This document shows positions 29,325 to 37,649 of a stretch of DNA of 64,000 nt, piece by piece. Every line of letters begins with the position of its first letter. Position 1 is the first letter of the stretch. The translations under genes and the position numbers were made by a program. The notes below the pieces were generated by a model. That model was not told the DNA's origin, searched no databases, and saw only the letters and a list, made by a program, of their open reading frames with translations. The DNA comes from Saprospiraceae bacterium UBA6168 (GTDB lineage Bacteria > Bacteroidota > Bacteroidia > Chitinophagales > Saprospiraceae): contig DIUC01000061.1 of NCBI GenBank assembly GCA_002435785.1, positions 57,596 through 121,595 of the forward strand, in the 5' to 3' direction.

Positions 29325-30323
29325 ATGAGCATCTTAAATTTCCAAAAGCCTGACAAAATCATGATGCAAAAAGCAAATGATTTTGAGGGCATCTTTGAAT
29401 TCAGGCCGTTGGAGCCTGGCTTCGGCCAAACCATCGGCAACTCACTCAGAAGAATCCTGCTTTCCTCTTTGGAAGGCTTTGCTATTTCCGCTGTGCGCAT
29501 AGCTGGTGTGGACCATGAGTTTGCAACCATTAAAGGCGTCGTTGAAGACGTTCTTGATATCATCCTGAACCTAAAGCAGGTTCGCCTCAAGCAATTGATT
29601 CAAGGTGAAGACCTTGGTTCCGAGAAGATTTACCTCACCATCAGCGGTAAGGAAGAGTTCCGTGCCGGTGATTTGGAAGAGCATACCAATGTTTTCAAGG
29701 TGATGAATCCCGATATGCTCATTTGCAGGATGGAGCCATTCGTCAACTTGGAAATGGAATTTACCGTGACCAAAGGCCGAGGCTATGTGCCAGCAGGCGA
29801 AAATTTGCCAAAAGATTCTCCTATCGGCGTAATTCCATTGGATGCCATCTACACCCCAATCAAGAACGTAGCCTACAAGATTGAAAATACACGTGTAGGC
29901 CAGCGCACCGATTATGAGCAACTTACACTGGAAGTGAAAACAGACGGTACCATCCATCCTGAAGATGCCGTCAAAGAGGCTTCCCGCATCATGATTCACC
30001 ACTTGATGCTCATAACGGATGAATACATCAGCATCCCAGACGACACAGGTCGCCGTGACGATGTGGTGGATGAACATGTGTTGCACATGCGCAAACTGTT
30101 CAAAACCAGCCTCGAAGACCTCGACCTCTCCGTTCGTGCCTACAACTGCCTCAAGGCTGCTAAGATCAACACTTTGGCCGAGTTGGTACGCTACGACACC
30201 CATGAGCTGTTGAAGTTCAGGAACTTTGGTAAAAAGTCGCTCGTGGAAATTGAGGAACTATTGCAAGACAAAGGTTTGACTTTCGGCATGGACTTGTCGA
30301 AGTACAAACTTGACGAAGAATAA
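29325..30323 (+). CDS. rpoA: RNA polymerase subunit alpha
   Basis: Alpha dimerises to start assembly of RNA polymerase and contacts activators and promoter DNA. The 332-residue protein has the N-terminal dimerisation domain ([39 protein letters not shown]) to about residue 235, a linker, and the C-terminal domain ([51 protein letters not shown] in pieces). It stands 174 bases after rpsD behind a hairpin and before rplQ. The 134-base gap to rplQ contains a copy of a repeat also found inside hemF. Confidence 0.97.
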   Translation: MSILNFQKPDKIMMQKANDFEGIFEFRPLEPGFGQTIGNSLRRILLSSLEGFAISAVRIAGVDHEFATIKGVVEDVLDIILNLKQVRLKQLIQGEDLGSEKIYLTISGKEEFRAGDLEEHTNVFKVMNPDMLICRMEPFVNLEMEFTVTKGRGYVPAGENLPKDSPIGVIPLDAIYTPIKNVAYKIENTRVGQRTDYEQLTLEVKTDGTIHPEDAVKEASRIMIHHLMLITDEYISIPDDTGRRDDVVDEHVLHMRKLFKTSLEDLDLSVRAYNCLKAAKINTLAELVRYDTHELLKFRNFGKKSLVEIEELLQDKGLTFGMDLSKYKLDEE

Positions 30324-30326
30324 TTC

Positions 30327-30364
30327 GATTGTGGATTGTGGATTTCCGATTGCGGAATTCCGAG
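30327..30364. repeat. GGATTTCGGATT-type repeat, copy 1
   Basis: Stretch of alternating GGATTGTGGATT, TTCCGATTGCGG and AATTCCGAG units directly after the rpoA stop. It belongs to the same family as repeats at 36314-36352 and 38193-38315. The only disrupted spot inside the otherwise clean ribosomal cluster. Confidence 0.6.
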
Positions 30365-30457
30365 TTCCAATCACAACTGCAATTACTGTCGAAGTTCAGG
30401 ACTATTCTTGAAGTTCCGGTGTTGCGAAGATCACCAAATTCAAAAATCATTTAAGCC

Positions 30458-31048
30458 ATGAGACACGGCAACAAGAACAAGCATCTCGGCAGGACGATGG
30501 AGCACCGCCAAGCGATGTTTGCCAACATGTCAAATTCACTGATTGAGCACAAGCGCATCGAAACTACCCTGCAAAAGGCCAAAGCCCTTCGCAAATTCTT
30601 CGAGCCACTGGTGACCCGGGCAAAAGACAATACCACGCATGCCCGTAGGATTGTTTTCGGCCACTTACAAAGCAAGGAAGCCATCAAGGAACTGTTTGGC
30701 CCGATTGCCGCTGCCGTTGGCGACCGCCCCGGAGGTTATGTGCGCATCATTCGCACCGGCTACCGTCATGGTGATGCCGCCGACATGGCGATGATAGAAT
30801 TGGTGGATTATAATACAGAATACAACGGCCAAAGCAAAGCCGAGGATACTAGCAAAGGCAAAAAGCGCCGTACCAGAAGGAGTGGAGCTTCTAAGGCTGC
30901 TGCTACTGCCACCGTCGTTGCGCCAGCCGCTGCGGTTGTTGCAACGGAAGTCGAGGCTACCAGCGATGTTGTTGAAGAAGCAAATGTCAACACCATCGAG
31001 GAAGCTCAAATTGACGATACAGTGTCCACTACGAAGGACGAGGAATAA
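30458..31048 (+). CDS. rplQ: 50S ribosomal protein L17 with long C-terminal extension
   Basis: L17 sits near the tunnel exit. The first ~120 residues match the family: MRHGNKNKHLGRTMEHRQAMFANMSNSLIEHKRIETTLQKAKALRKFFEPLVTRAK (in pieces) and GDRPGGYVRIIRTGYRHGDAADMAMIELV. After this a low-complexity tail of about 70 residues follows, first basic (GKKRRTRRSGA) then rich in Ala, Val and Glu (TVVAPAAAVVATEVEATSDVVEEANV). Total length is 196 against ~120-130 in E. coli; extended L17 is known in Bacteroidota. It is the last gene of the super-cluster and is followed by a strong terminator. Confidence 0.96.
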   Translation: MRHGNKNKHLGRTMEHRQAMFANMSNSLIEHKRIETTLQKAKALRKFFEPLVTRAKDNTTHARRIVFGHLQSKEAIKELFGPIAAAVGDRPGGYVRIIRTGYRHGDAADMAMIELVDYNTEYNGQSKAEDTSKGKKRRTRRSGASKAAATATVVAPAAAVVATEVEATSDVVEEANVNTIEEAQIDDTVSTTKDEE

Positions 31049-31069
31049 TCTGGAAATCTACTTTCTGGT

Positions 31070-31116
31070 AAAAGCAAACGGGCGGGTTCTACATGAACCA
31101 CGCCCGTTTGCTTTTT
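31070..31116. terminator. Strong terminator closing the ribosomal cluster
   Basis: AAAAGCAAACGGGCG at 31070-31084 pairs with CGCCCGTTTGCTTTT at 31101-31115, and GGTTC pairs with GAACC inside it after a one-base bulge. A/T runs on both sides make it bidirectional, serving rplQ and the convergent antiporter gene. Confidence 0.9.
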
Positions 31117-31176
31117 GGTAGGTGGGTAGAATTGTACATCAATTGAAAACTGTGGGAAACCACCCTTCTACTCTCC

Positions 31177-33036
31177 TTACTTTTTTAAAGGGGTGTTGTC
31201 CCAAGCATTGTCGGCCTTGGTTTCCATGAATTTTGAATCCTCGTTGAGCAGTCGCTCCTGCTCGGCAATCTCTTCCCTTACGTTTGAGATATAGGTTCGC
31301 ATGTCGTCCTTGGCAGTTATCAACCGCTTCATGGCAATGGTGTCGTACTTGATGAAATCATTGGCTTTTCGAGTGGCCGTGTACTTTCGTTGCCCCAAAG
31401 TGTGCAGGACATCCACGCCCATGTAAACCGAGCTGTGGAGGCTTTCACGATATACATTGGTGAAATCCTTTTCCATTAAATCATAAGCATCTGTCCTGTT
31501 TTTTGCCCTGAGAAACAATTGGGCTTGCGGAAAATGCTTTTTCACCAATTCCGCCAATTCCATTGTCTTGTCGGGCGAGTCAATTGCGGAGATGATGATT
31601 TTTGCCTTAGCAGCACCAGCGGCTTCGAGGAGGTCGAGGCGGGTAGCATCCCCGAAGTGTACATTAAACCCCATTTTGCGGAGCAACGCAACCCGGTCGC
31701 TGTCGCTGTCGAGGATGGTGGCATTCACGTTGTTTGCCCGAAGGAAGCGCCCAAGCGTGCTTCCAAAATGGCTGAATCCTGCGATGATTATCTGGTGTGC
31801 TTCTTCTGGTTCTACCTTGTAATCTTTGGGCTTTTCGGAAGAAGAGGTGAGGTGGTTGGCAATGAATTTTTCATAGACGAACAACAGCAATGGCGAGGCA
31901 ATCATGCTCAATGTGACGGTGGCCATGAAAAAATCGGACTGCGGCTTGTCTATCAATTTGAACAAATAAATGGAACCGAGCAGCACGAAAACAAATTCGC
32001 CAACTTGCGAAAGCAACAAGGCGAACAGCACGTTCTGGGTGACGCTGATTTTGTAGTACCTACCGATGAACGCCAGCACCAAGGCTTTCAGCAGCATGAT
32101 ACTTACAACGGCCATGATTATTTGCGAGGTTTTTTCCGCCAGCACCTGAAAGTTGATGGTAGAACCAACTGCCGTAAAAAACACCCCCAACAACACGCCC
32201 TTGAAAGGCTCGATATCGCTCTCCAATTCGTGCCTAAATTCACTGTTGGCCAGCAGCACCCCCGCTAAAAATGCACCAAGTGCGGCACTGATGCCCACCT
32301 GTGTCATCAAAAACGAAACCCCAATCACAATGAACAAGGCGGACGCCGTAAACAACTCCCTCACTCCCGTCTTTGCTATGTAGTGCAAAAACGGATTGAT
32401 GAGGTACCGACTGATGAGGAAGGTAATTAGCACCGCACCAATAATGGTAAGGCTCGAATGTGTTTGAAGAAAGGAGATTACGGCATTTGGAGAGGTGGTT
32501 TCATGGGTGGGTTGCACGCCCGCAAGCAATGGCAAAATGGCTAAAATCGGTATCACGGCTATATCCTGGAAAAGCAATACCGAAAATGCGGACTGCCCCG
32601 CCGCTGTTTTCTCAATGCTCTTTTCCTTTAGTGTTTGCAGCACAATGGCCGTGGACGACATGGCAAATGACAGGGCCAATGCGACGGAGGCATTGAATGG
32701 AAAGGAAAACAAAAAGTAAAATACCGGCAACAGCACTACCGAAGAAAGCAATAGCTGCGAGCCGCCAAGCCCCAGTATCTTGTTCTTCATTTTCCAAAAA
32801 GACTGTGGGCTAAGCTCAAGCCCAATCAAAAAAAGCATCATCACCACGCCGAACTCGGCGGCGTGCATCACGTCCTCGCCCTCATGCCCTACCAGCCCCA
32901 ACACGAACGGGCCTATCAGGATGCCAGCGAAGATATAGCCCAAAACACTCCCGATTCCGAGCTTCTTGGCGATGGGGACGCACACAATTGCAGCGCCCAA
33001 GAATATCAATGCGTTTTGTAAAAGCCCTCCTTCCAT
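31177..33036 (-). CDS. CPA2-family cation:proton antiporter, Kef type
   Basis: Membrane transporter exchanging K+ or Na+ for protons. The first ~385 residues hold about 12 hydrophobic segments (start GGLLQNALIFLGAAIVCVPIA; FAGILIGPFVLGLVGH; ALALSFAMSSTAIVLQTLKE is the family's characteristic unwound region). From about residue 405 an RCK/TrkA-N nucleotide-binding domain follows (IIIAGFSHFGSTLGRFLRA, then ILDSDSDRV). A ~90-residue helical tail ends the 619-residue protein. Its start overlaps the preceding flavoprotein gene by 31 bases, so the pair is translationally coupled; in E. coli KefC and KefB are activated by the flavoproteins KefF and KefG. Function as a glutathione-gated K+ efflux system is therefore plausible but not shown. 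Confidence 0.88.
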   Translation of the reverse strand: MEGGLLQNALIFLGAAIVCVPIAKKLGIGSVLGYIFAGILIGPFVLGLVGHEGEDVMHAAEFGVVMMLFLIGLELSPQSFWKMKNKILGLGGSQLLLSSVVLLPVFYFLFSFPFNASVALALSFAMSSTAIVLQTLKEKSIEKTAAGQSAFSVLLFQDIAVIPILAILPLLAGVQPTHETTSPNAVISFLQTHSSLTIIGAVLITFLISRYLINPFLHYIAKTGVRELFTASALFIVIGVSFLMTQVGISAALGAFLAGVLLANSEFRHELESDIEPFKGVLLGVFFTAVGSTINFQVLAEKTSQIIMAVVSIMLLKALVLAFIGRYYKISVTQNVLFALLLSQVGEFVFVLLGSIYLFKLIDKPQSDFFMATVTLSMIASPLLLFVYEKFIANHLTSSSEKPKDYKVEPEEAHQIIIAGFSHFGSTLGRFLRANNVNATILDSDSDRVALLRKMGFNVHFGDATRLDLLEAAGAAKAKIIISAIDSPDKTMELAELVKKHFPQAQLFLRAKNRTDAYDLMEKDFTNVYRESLHSSVYMGVDVLHTLGQRKYTATRKANDFIKYDTIAMKRLITAKDDMRTYISNVREEIAEQERLLNEDSKFMETKADNAWDNTPLKK

Positions 33037-33632
33037 GTATCAAACTTTAGGTCGTTGAAATATTCAATCGAATTTAATTTTGTCGTGTCCAATGCCGTTG
33101 ATTGCAGCAGGTTTAACACCTCTGTGTATTGTATGGCATAGTCCTCCAGCTCCTCCTCCGATATTTTGTTGGCGCCGGGCACGATGTATGGCGGCAGATA
33201 AATCATTTGGCACAAAAAGGCCGTCTGGTCAAACGGGCTTAACAGTTCCCGGAAGGTGAATCGGTTCCTACCGCTTTTCTGGTACACCTCAAACGTCCCG
33301 CCAGCGGTGAGCACGTTCATCACGCATTTCCCCTTTAACTGGTCGCCATTTTTGCCATAAGCCCAGCCATGTTCCAGCACAAGGTCTAACCATTGCTTCA
33401 TCAGCGGCGGGCAACTGTACCAATAAAATGGATGCTGCCAAATGATGACATCATGCTCCAGTAGGACTGCCTGCTCCGCCTTCACATCCACATTGTAGTC
33501 CGGGTATATTTCGTACATATCCCGGATGGTGATGTTGTTTAAAGTGCCCGTTGCTTCCAAAAGCCTTCTGTTCGATTTTGAGTTTTCAAATCGGGGATGA
33601 AAGAAGAGTATCAATAATTTTTGCTCCGTCAT
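33006..33632 (-). CDS. KefF/KefG-like NAD(P)H quinone reductase
   Basis: Flavodoxin-fold reductase of about 208 residues. The start is set at MTEQKLLILFFHPRFENSKSN, where the first strand and flavin-phosphate loop (FHPRFENSKSNR) begin; 13 upstream codons are discarded. Family motifs: DMYEIYPDYNVDVKAEQ, then IWQHPFYWYSCPPLMKQWLDLVLEHGWAYG and LTAGG. The KefF/KefG group acts as cytosolic regulatory subunit of Kef antiporters and also reduces quinones. The 31-base overlap with the downstream antiporter gene supports such a complex. It follows the TPR membrane gene by 43 bases on the same strand. Confidence 0.85.
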   Translation of the reverse strand: MTEQKLLILFFHPRFENSKSNRRLLEATGTLNNITIRDMYEIYPDYNVDVKAEQAVLLEHDVIIWQHPFYWYSCPPLMKQWLDLVLEHGWAYGKNGDQLKGKCVMNVLTAGGTFEVYQKSGRNRFTFRELLSPFDQTAFLCQMIYLPPYIVPGANKISEEELEDYAIQYTEVLNLLQSTALDTTKLNSIEYFNDLKFDTWKEGFYKTH

Positions 33633-33675
33633 TGCTCGATGATGTTCCTGTATGATGGTTTTGGCTCGCACCGCT

Positions 33676-35583
33676 TCATTTCCTCAAGGTCGGGTCCAAC
33701 CGGTACGCCTTCTCAAAAAACGGCTGCCCCAGTTCTGGCTGCCCACTGTCTTTGTAGGCCGAGCCGAGGTAGAAGTTCAGCGTGGCGTTTTCGGGGTCGT
33801 ACACCAGCCCTTGCTTGAACCACTTGATGGCCTCCGGAAAGTTCTTCTGCATGGCGTTCACGGCGCCGAGGTTGCGCAGCGCATCCACCATCCGGGGGTC
33901 GAATTGCACGGCTTTTTCATACACCTCCTTGGCCTTGTCCAATTGGCCGCTCTCGAAGAAGATGATGCCCATGTTGCTGTACACCAGCGGGAAATTCGGC
34001 TTGTACTTCAGCGCTAGGTTGTAGTTTTCCATGGCCTTGTCGTAGTTCTTTTCCCGGTAATAGGTGAGGCCAAGCTGCGAGTAGGCATCATGGTACTCCG
34101 GGAACACTTTGATGGCATGTTCAAGCCGCTTCCTCGCATGGTCGTAGTAGGCTTTTTGCTCGGTGGGGTTGGTGGATTTCAGGCCCTTTTGCACGATTTC
34201 GAGTGCATAGTGGAAGTTCAGCTTGGCACTGTTCGGTGCGGTCTCTATGTCCGTTTCGTAAAGCGTATAGCTGTCCTTCCAGGCAAAGTTCCGGCTGAAC
34301 GTGAGTACCGAATAGGCCAGCAGCACGAGGCCCGCCACGGCCAGCAGTCCGGTGTTTTTTCCCAAAATGCTGGCCTCGCCTGAAGGCGTGGCCGCCCATT
34401 TCACCTTGAAGATTTTCATCAACACCAAAGCCAACGCCAGCGCAAAGCCGGGGGATGCGGCGTACAGCAACCTATCGCCATAGCTCGTGCCGATGGTGAC
34501 GAAGAGGTTGGTGAAGATGCTGAAGTTGATGAGGAAGAACAGGATGGCAAACGACCAGAGGCTGCGTTTGCGAAGCCCCAAAATGGCAAAAATGCCCATG
34601 CCAAACCATGCCATGAGTGAGAGCTGCACCCGCCAGTCGCCCCAAGTGGTGAGCGGTATTTGGTTGAACCCAAAGTCGCTGCAAAGCGGGTACGGCACCA
34701 GCAGCGACCACAGGTATTTGCCCAAAAGCAGGAAGGCGTTGGCGTAAAAGGCGCCACCTTTTGCCGCCACGAGGATGTTGTCGAGGGCGTAGGTCTCGCC
34801 CGGGTTGGTCAGCGAGCCGATGGCAGCCTTGCGCACGAGAATGAAAAGGATGGCGGGCAGCAGGAAAGGCAGCGTCGTCACGGCGATTTTTTTGAGATCA
34901 CTTTTCGTGAAAAAGTACATCATCAGTGGCACGATGGCCACAAAGGTGACTGCGTTTTCTTTGCTGAAAAGCGCCAGCGTGTAACTTCCCAAAGCGAGTA
35001 ACATGGCGCTTAACTTGTTGGTTTCGAGGTATTTGTGCAAGAACCAGAGCGCCAATGTTGCGAAGCCGAACATCAGGATTTCGTCACGGCTCTTGATGTT
35101 GGCCACCACCTCCACGTGCACCGGGTGCGCCATGAAAAACAGCGTGGCCAACAGCGGCAGCAGCAGCCGGTAGCCCCGCATCCAACGGGCAAGGGTGACG
35201 AAAAGCAGCGCCCCGCTGAGGGCGTACAACAGGATGTTCATGAAGTGGCTAAGGCTGGGCGAGTCCGGCGCAATGGCCCACTCGATGGCGAACATGGTCA
35301 TGGGAATGGGGCGGTACAGCTCGCCCACGCTGTTCCAGTAACCGTAACGGCTGTGGTGCTTCCACACGTCGGGAATGCCCTCAAATCCTCGTTTTGTCAC
35401 GAAGTTTTCCTTGATGACGGAGAAGTCGTCCAGCACGTAGTCGTGCCCAATGGTGTTGATATAAAGTAGGAAGCTGAAGGCTGCAATGCCGAGCGCCCAC
35501 GTCCATAATCGGGGCGATTTGGTTGTGGCTTGCTTAGGTTTTGCGACGGGCGTTGGTTGCTGTTTTTGCTTTTTCGACGACAT
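33676..35583 (-). CDS. Polytopic membrane protein with C-terminal TPR repeats
   Basis: Protein of 635 residues from the ATG at 35583 (MSSKKQKQQPTPVAKPKQ). The 82 codons upstream remain open but encode an intergenic repeat and are discarded. A basic head leads to a first membrane helix and the loop HDYVLDDFSVIKENF, whose YVLDD acid pair resembles the catalytic loop of the PMT/TMTC class of glycosyltransferases. About ten more hydrophobic helices follow (for example ALFSKENAVTFVAIVPLMMYFF). The last ~180 residues are at least four TPR units (AYSQLGLTYYREKNYDKAMENY, LVYSNMGIIFFESGQLDKAKEVY). Relatives are TMTC-like O-mannosyltransferases; this activity here is inference. The two Kef-type genes follow on the same strand. 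Confidence 0.8.
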   Translation of the reverse strand: MSSKKQKQQPTPVAKPKQATTKSPRLWTWALGIAAFSFLLYINTIGHDYVLDDFSVIKENFVTKRGFEGIPDVWKHHSRYGYWNSVGELYRPIPMTMFAIEWAIAPDSPSLSHFMNILLYALSGALLFVTLARWMRGYRLLLPLLATLFFMAHPVHVEVVANIKSRDEILMFGFATLALWFLHKYLETNKLSAMLLALGSYTLALFSKENAVTFVAIVPLMMYFFTKSDLKKIAVTTLPFLLPAILFILVRKAAIGSLTNPGETYALDNILVAAKGGAFYANAFLLLGKYLWSLLVPYPLCSDFGFNQIPLTTWGDWRVQLSLMAWFGMGIFAILGLRKRSLWSFAILFFLINFSIFTNLFVTIGTSYGDRLLYAASPGFALALALVLMKIFKVKWAATPSGEASILGKNTGLLAVAGLVLLAYSVLTFSRNFAWKDSYTLYETDIETAPNSAKLNFHYALEIVQKGLKSTNPTEQKAYYDHARKRLEHAIKVFPEYHDAYSQLGLTYYREKNYDKAMENYNLALKYKPNFPLVYSNMGIIFFESGQLDKAKEVYEKAVQFDPRMVDALRNLGAVNAMQKNFPEAIKWFKQGLVYDPENATLNFYLGSAYKDSGQPELGQPFFEKAYRLDPTLRK

Positions 35584-35852
35584 ATTCACTTTGTTTTGAA
35601 ACAGTGCAAATGTAGCTGTTGGAATTGATTTTCCCAGCTTTGTGTGCGCCCTGCTGTGTGTCGCTTTTGTCATGGTCGAAGACCACCTGTCCACGTATTT
35701 AGGGCAAGTTTGGCGTGCGCCGTGGCGTGGACGTGTTGCCTTCGGCAATGACAAGGCAGCGCACAGCGGGGCGTGGACGGGTCGCCTCTGGCGATGACAA
35801 ACGTGACGTGGACGGAGTGAAAACTGCATATATCAACCCCCATCAACTTTTC
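35584..35852. other. Repeat-filled gap of 269 bases
   Basis: Holds three copies of a ~50-bp repeat (35644-35814) and a CAACCCTT-type repeat at 35833-35869 that runs into the 3' end of the next gene. No promoter was recognised for the TPR gene. Confidence 0.6.
35644..35814. repeat. Cluster of ~50-bp interspersed repeat copies
   Basis: One plus-oriented copy (35644-35695, from GTGCGCC to CTGTCCACG) and two minus-oriented copies (35726-35773 and 35772-35814, each beginning CGTGGACG) of the same element, with a core TTTGTCATNGC or its complement. Adjacent opposite copies form a long inverted repeat. A further copy lies at 39201-39250. Confidence 0.7.
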
Positions 35853-35869
35853 TCAACCCTTCTCAACCA
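35833..35869. repeat. CAACCCTT-type repeat at 3' end of LuxE-like gene
   Basis: Units ATCAACCCCC, ATCAACTTTT, CTCAACCCTT, CTCAACC in a row. It supplies the last residues (MVEKG) and stop codon of the LuxE-like gene. A related, longer copy is at 38666-38740. Confidence 0.6.
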
Positions 35870-36875
35870 TCAGATTGCACCCCCGCACATCAGAATTGTC
35901 CACCCGGCCCAGCACCTCGAAGCTGCCATCCGGGAATACCCTGCCGAGGTCGTCGGTGGCGATGAAGCTGCACGTGTCGAAGTTGGCGAGATCCATGAGG
36001 TTGAGTATGCCCGTCCTGCCGGGTTGCTGCGAGGTGAGCGGGTCAGTGATTTCACGGGTAAATGCCCGCAGGGTGGGGACGGGGCGGAAAAGCCCATCGC
36101 CTTTGGAATAGGCTTGCGAGAACAGCTCGGTCATGCCGTATTCGGAGTGGATAGCGGGGGCGTTGAAGGCGGGTTTCAGGATGTCGTGGAGTTCCGAGCG
36201 GGTAAGCTCCCGGCGGCGACCTTTCATGCCGCCTGTTTCCATGATGGTAACATGCTGTAAATCAAGCGAATGCTGCTCGGCAAGGTCGAGTAGGGCGAAG
36301 CTTACACCCAAAAGGATTACGGATTTCGGGATTTCGGATTGCGGATTGGGGGGCAGTGGGTTGGCCAAAATAGGTAGCAATTCTTCCAAATTGTTCAAAA
36401 AAAAGCCGCTCTGGGGGTGCTTCGATAACTGGATAAAATGCTCGGCCATGACGACGAGGCTGCTGCCGGTGCGCTCCAAGTAGGAAGGCAGGAGTGCCAG
36501 CACGAGCCATTCCGAAGGGTCGCCATAAAAAGCACGGAAGCCATGAACAGTGTTTTTTTTGTAAAAATCAAGGTCACGGACGGGGTGACGACTGGTTGCA
36601 TCACCGGTGGTGCCGCTGCTGGTGAAGGTGGTTTGTGTGGGCCAGTCGCCCGTTTTCACGGAGTGGCTTTTGAAAAATTGGATGGGGAGGAAGGGGATGT
36701 CCTCCATTTTACCAACCCCTTGATAATCAACGTTTATGAGTTTGAGGTAACGCCTATACAATGGGTTGTGGGCAACCTGAAAATGGAAAATATCCAATGC
36801 CAGCTCCTCGAAGCCTTGACCTTCGTAGGCTTGGATTTTTTGAAAAATAGCGGTTCGTTGTTGCTCGTAGGACAT
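35853..36875 (-). CDS. LuxE-like acyl-protein synthetase / adenylate-forming enzyme
   Basis: 340-residue protein of the LuxE/PaaK-type adenylating superfamily, which activates carboxylic acids as acyl-AMP and passes the acyl group to a protein or thiol. The phosphate-binding loop TFTSSGTTGD (residues 84-92) and the EYGMTE motif (245-250) are intact, as are the TGG in METGGMKGRR and the C-terminal DDLGRVFPDGSFEVLGR. Substrate unknown: no luxC or luxD partner is nearby, so bioluminescence is unlikely. Residues ~172-186 (NPLPPNPQSEIPKSV) are encoded by a GGATTTCGGATT repeat and look like an insertion. The stop codon lies in another repeat. Confidence 0.75.
   Translation of the reverse strand: MSYEQQRTAIFQKIQAYEGQGFEELALDIFHFQVAHNPLYRRYLKLINVDYQGVGKMEDIPFLPIQFFKSHSVKTGDWPTQTTFTSSGTTGDATSRHPVRDLDFYKKNTVHGFRAFYGDPSEWLVLALLPSYLERTGSSLVVMAEHFIQLSKHPQSGFFLNNLEELLPILANPLPPNPQSEIPKSVILLGVSFALLDLAEQHSLDLQHVTIMETGGMKGRRRELTRSELHDILKPAFNAPAIHSEYGMTELFSQAYSKGDGLFRPVPTLRAFTREITDPLTSQQPGRTGILNLMDLANFDTCSFIATDDLGRVFPDGSFEVLGRVDNSDVRGCNLMVEKG
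36314..36352. repeat. GGATTTCGGATT-type repeat, copy 2, inside LuxE-like gene
   Basis: Run of GGATTACGG, ATTTCGGG, ATTTCGGATT and GCGGATTGGG units, read in frame on the minus strand as NPQSEIPKS. Same family as in hemF and after rpoA. Confidence 0.7.
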
Positions 36876-36929
36876 TTACCGTTAAATTCTTGGTGCCACA
36901 AAACCAGTGCGGCTGGTGGTCGTTTTAAG

Positions 36930-37088
36930 TGCAAACTATTTCTCGGTTTGATGTTTAATAGAAGTGTTGCATCGTCAAGTGACATCACCTACACTGACGA
37001 AAACGGCAACCCCATCGAGTATGCCAAGGAATACCACCAAAGCTTTTCCCTTGGTGTCGGCTACAACTTTCAACTAAAGAAAAAATAG
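36930..37088 (+). pseudogene. Fragment of an outer-membrane barrel protein
   Basis: The last ~52 codons of this frame read KLFLGLMFNRSVASSSDITY and end in SFSLGVGYNFQLKKK before a stop, an amphipathic pattern and terminal strand typical of Bacteroidota beta-barrel proteins. Upstream the frame runs antisense into the LuxE-like gene, where it is not coding, so no intact start is possible. I read it as the leftover 3' end of an outer-membrane protein gene. It lies 32 bases before the next lipoprotein gene. Confidence 0.4.
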
Positions 37089-37120
37089 CCTAACTTGCCA
37101 TCGCTTTTAATCCATAAAAA

Positions 37121-37609
37121 ATGAAATCACAAAACATCTTTGCCATCGCTTCGCTGGTCTGCGCTTCCTTCATCTTCGGGTGCGTCACCCCGCCAGAATA
37201 CCCAAAAGAGCCGTTCATCGAGTTCATTTCCCTCAGCAAGGACACCATGCTCCGGGGCATTTCGGTGGACCAAGCCTTCGTCACCTTCAGCTTCACCGAT
37301 GGCGATGGCGACATCGGCTCACGGGACTCGCTCGACCTTTACCTGACCGACAACCGGGACGGCACCGTGCTGCGCAATCGTATCCCATTTGTGCCGGAAT
37401 TAGGCTCAACCAACGGTATCAAGGGCGAAATTACCGTGAAAATCAACAGTACCTGCTGCATCTTTCCCGACCCGTTCCTCAATGGCTGTGAGGATGTGTT
37501 GCCCAGCTTCCCCTACGACCAGGTCAGGTATTCCATCTACATCACCGACCGGGCCAAGAACAAGAGCAACGTCCTTGAGGTTGACCCGATTTTTGTGAGG
37601 TGCTTCTGA
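37121..37609 (+). CDS. Hypothetical lipoprotein
   Basis: 162-residue protein of unknown function. The signal MKSQNIFAIASLVCASFIFGC carries a lipobox (FIFGC), predicting lipid attachment at Cys21 and an envelope location. The mature part looks like one beta-sandwich-type domain with the acidic stretch FTDGDGDIGSRDSLDLYLTD, a pattern shared by many Bacteroidota lipoproteins of unknown role. Two adjacent cysteines (STCCIF) and one later (NGCEDV) could form disulfides. It is convergent with hemF. Confidence 0.75.
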   Translation: MKSQNIFAIASLVCASFIFGCVTPPEYPKEPFIEFISLSKDTMLRGISVDQAFVTFSFTDGDGDIGSRDSLDLYLTDNRDGTVLRNRIPFVPELGSTNGIKGEITVKINSTCCIFPDPFLNGCEDVLPSFPYDQVRYSIYITDRAKNKSNVLEVDPIFVRCF

Positions 37610-37649
37610 AATAATGGATGTAGCACGGCCATGAAAGTCCATGCTATAT

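Noticed and set aside
35584..35829. 82-residue N-terminal extension of the TPR protein
   Set aside because: The extension is a translation of interspersed repeats; the protein-like start is the Met at 35583.
36438..36929. Front part of a 216-codon plus-strand frame
   Set aside because: It is antisense to the well-supported LuxE-like gene; only the last ~52 codons beyond that gene look protein-like.
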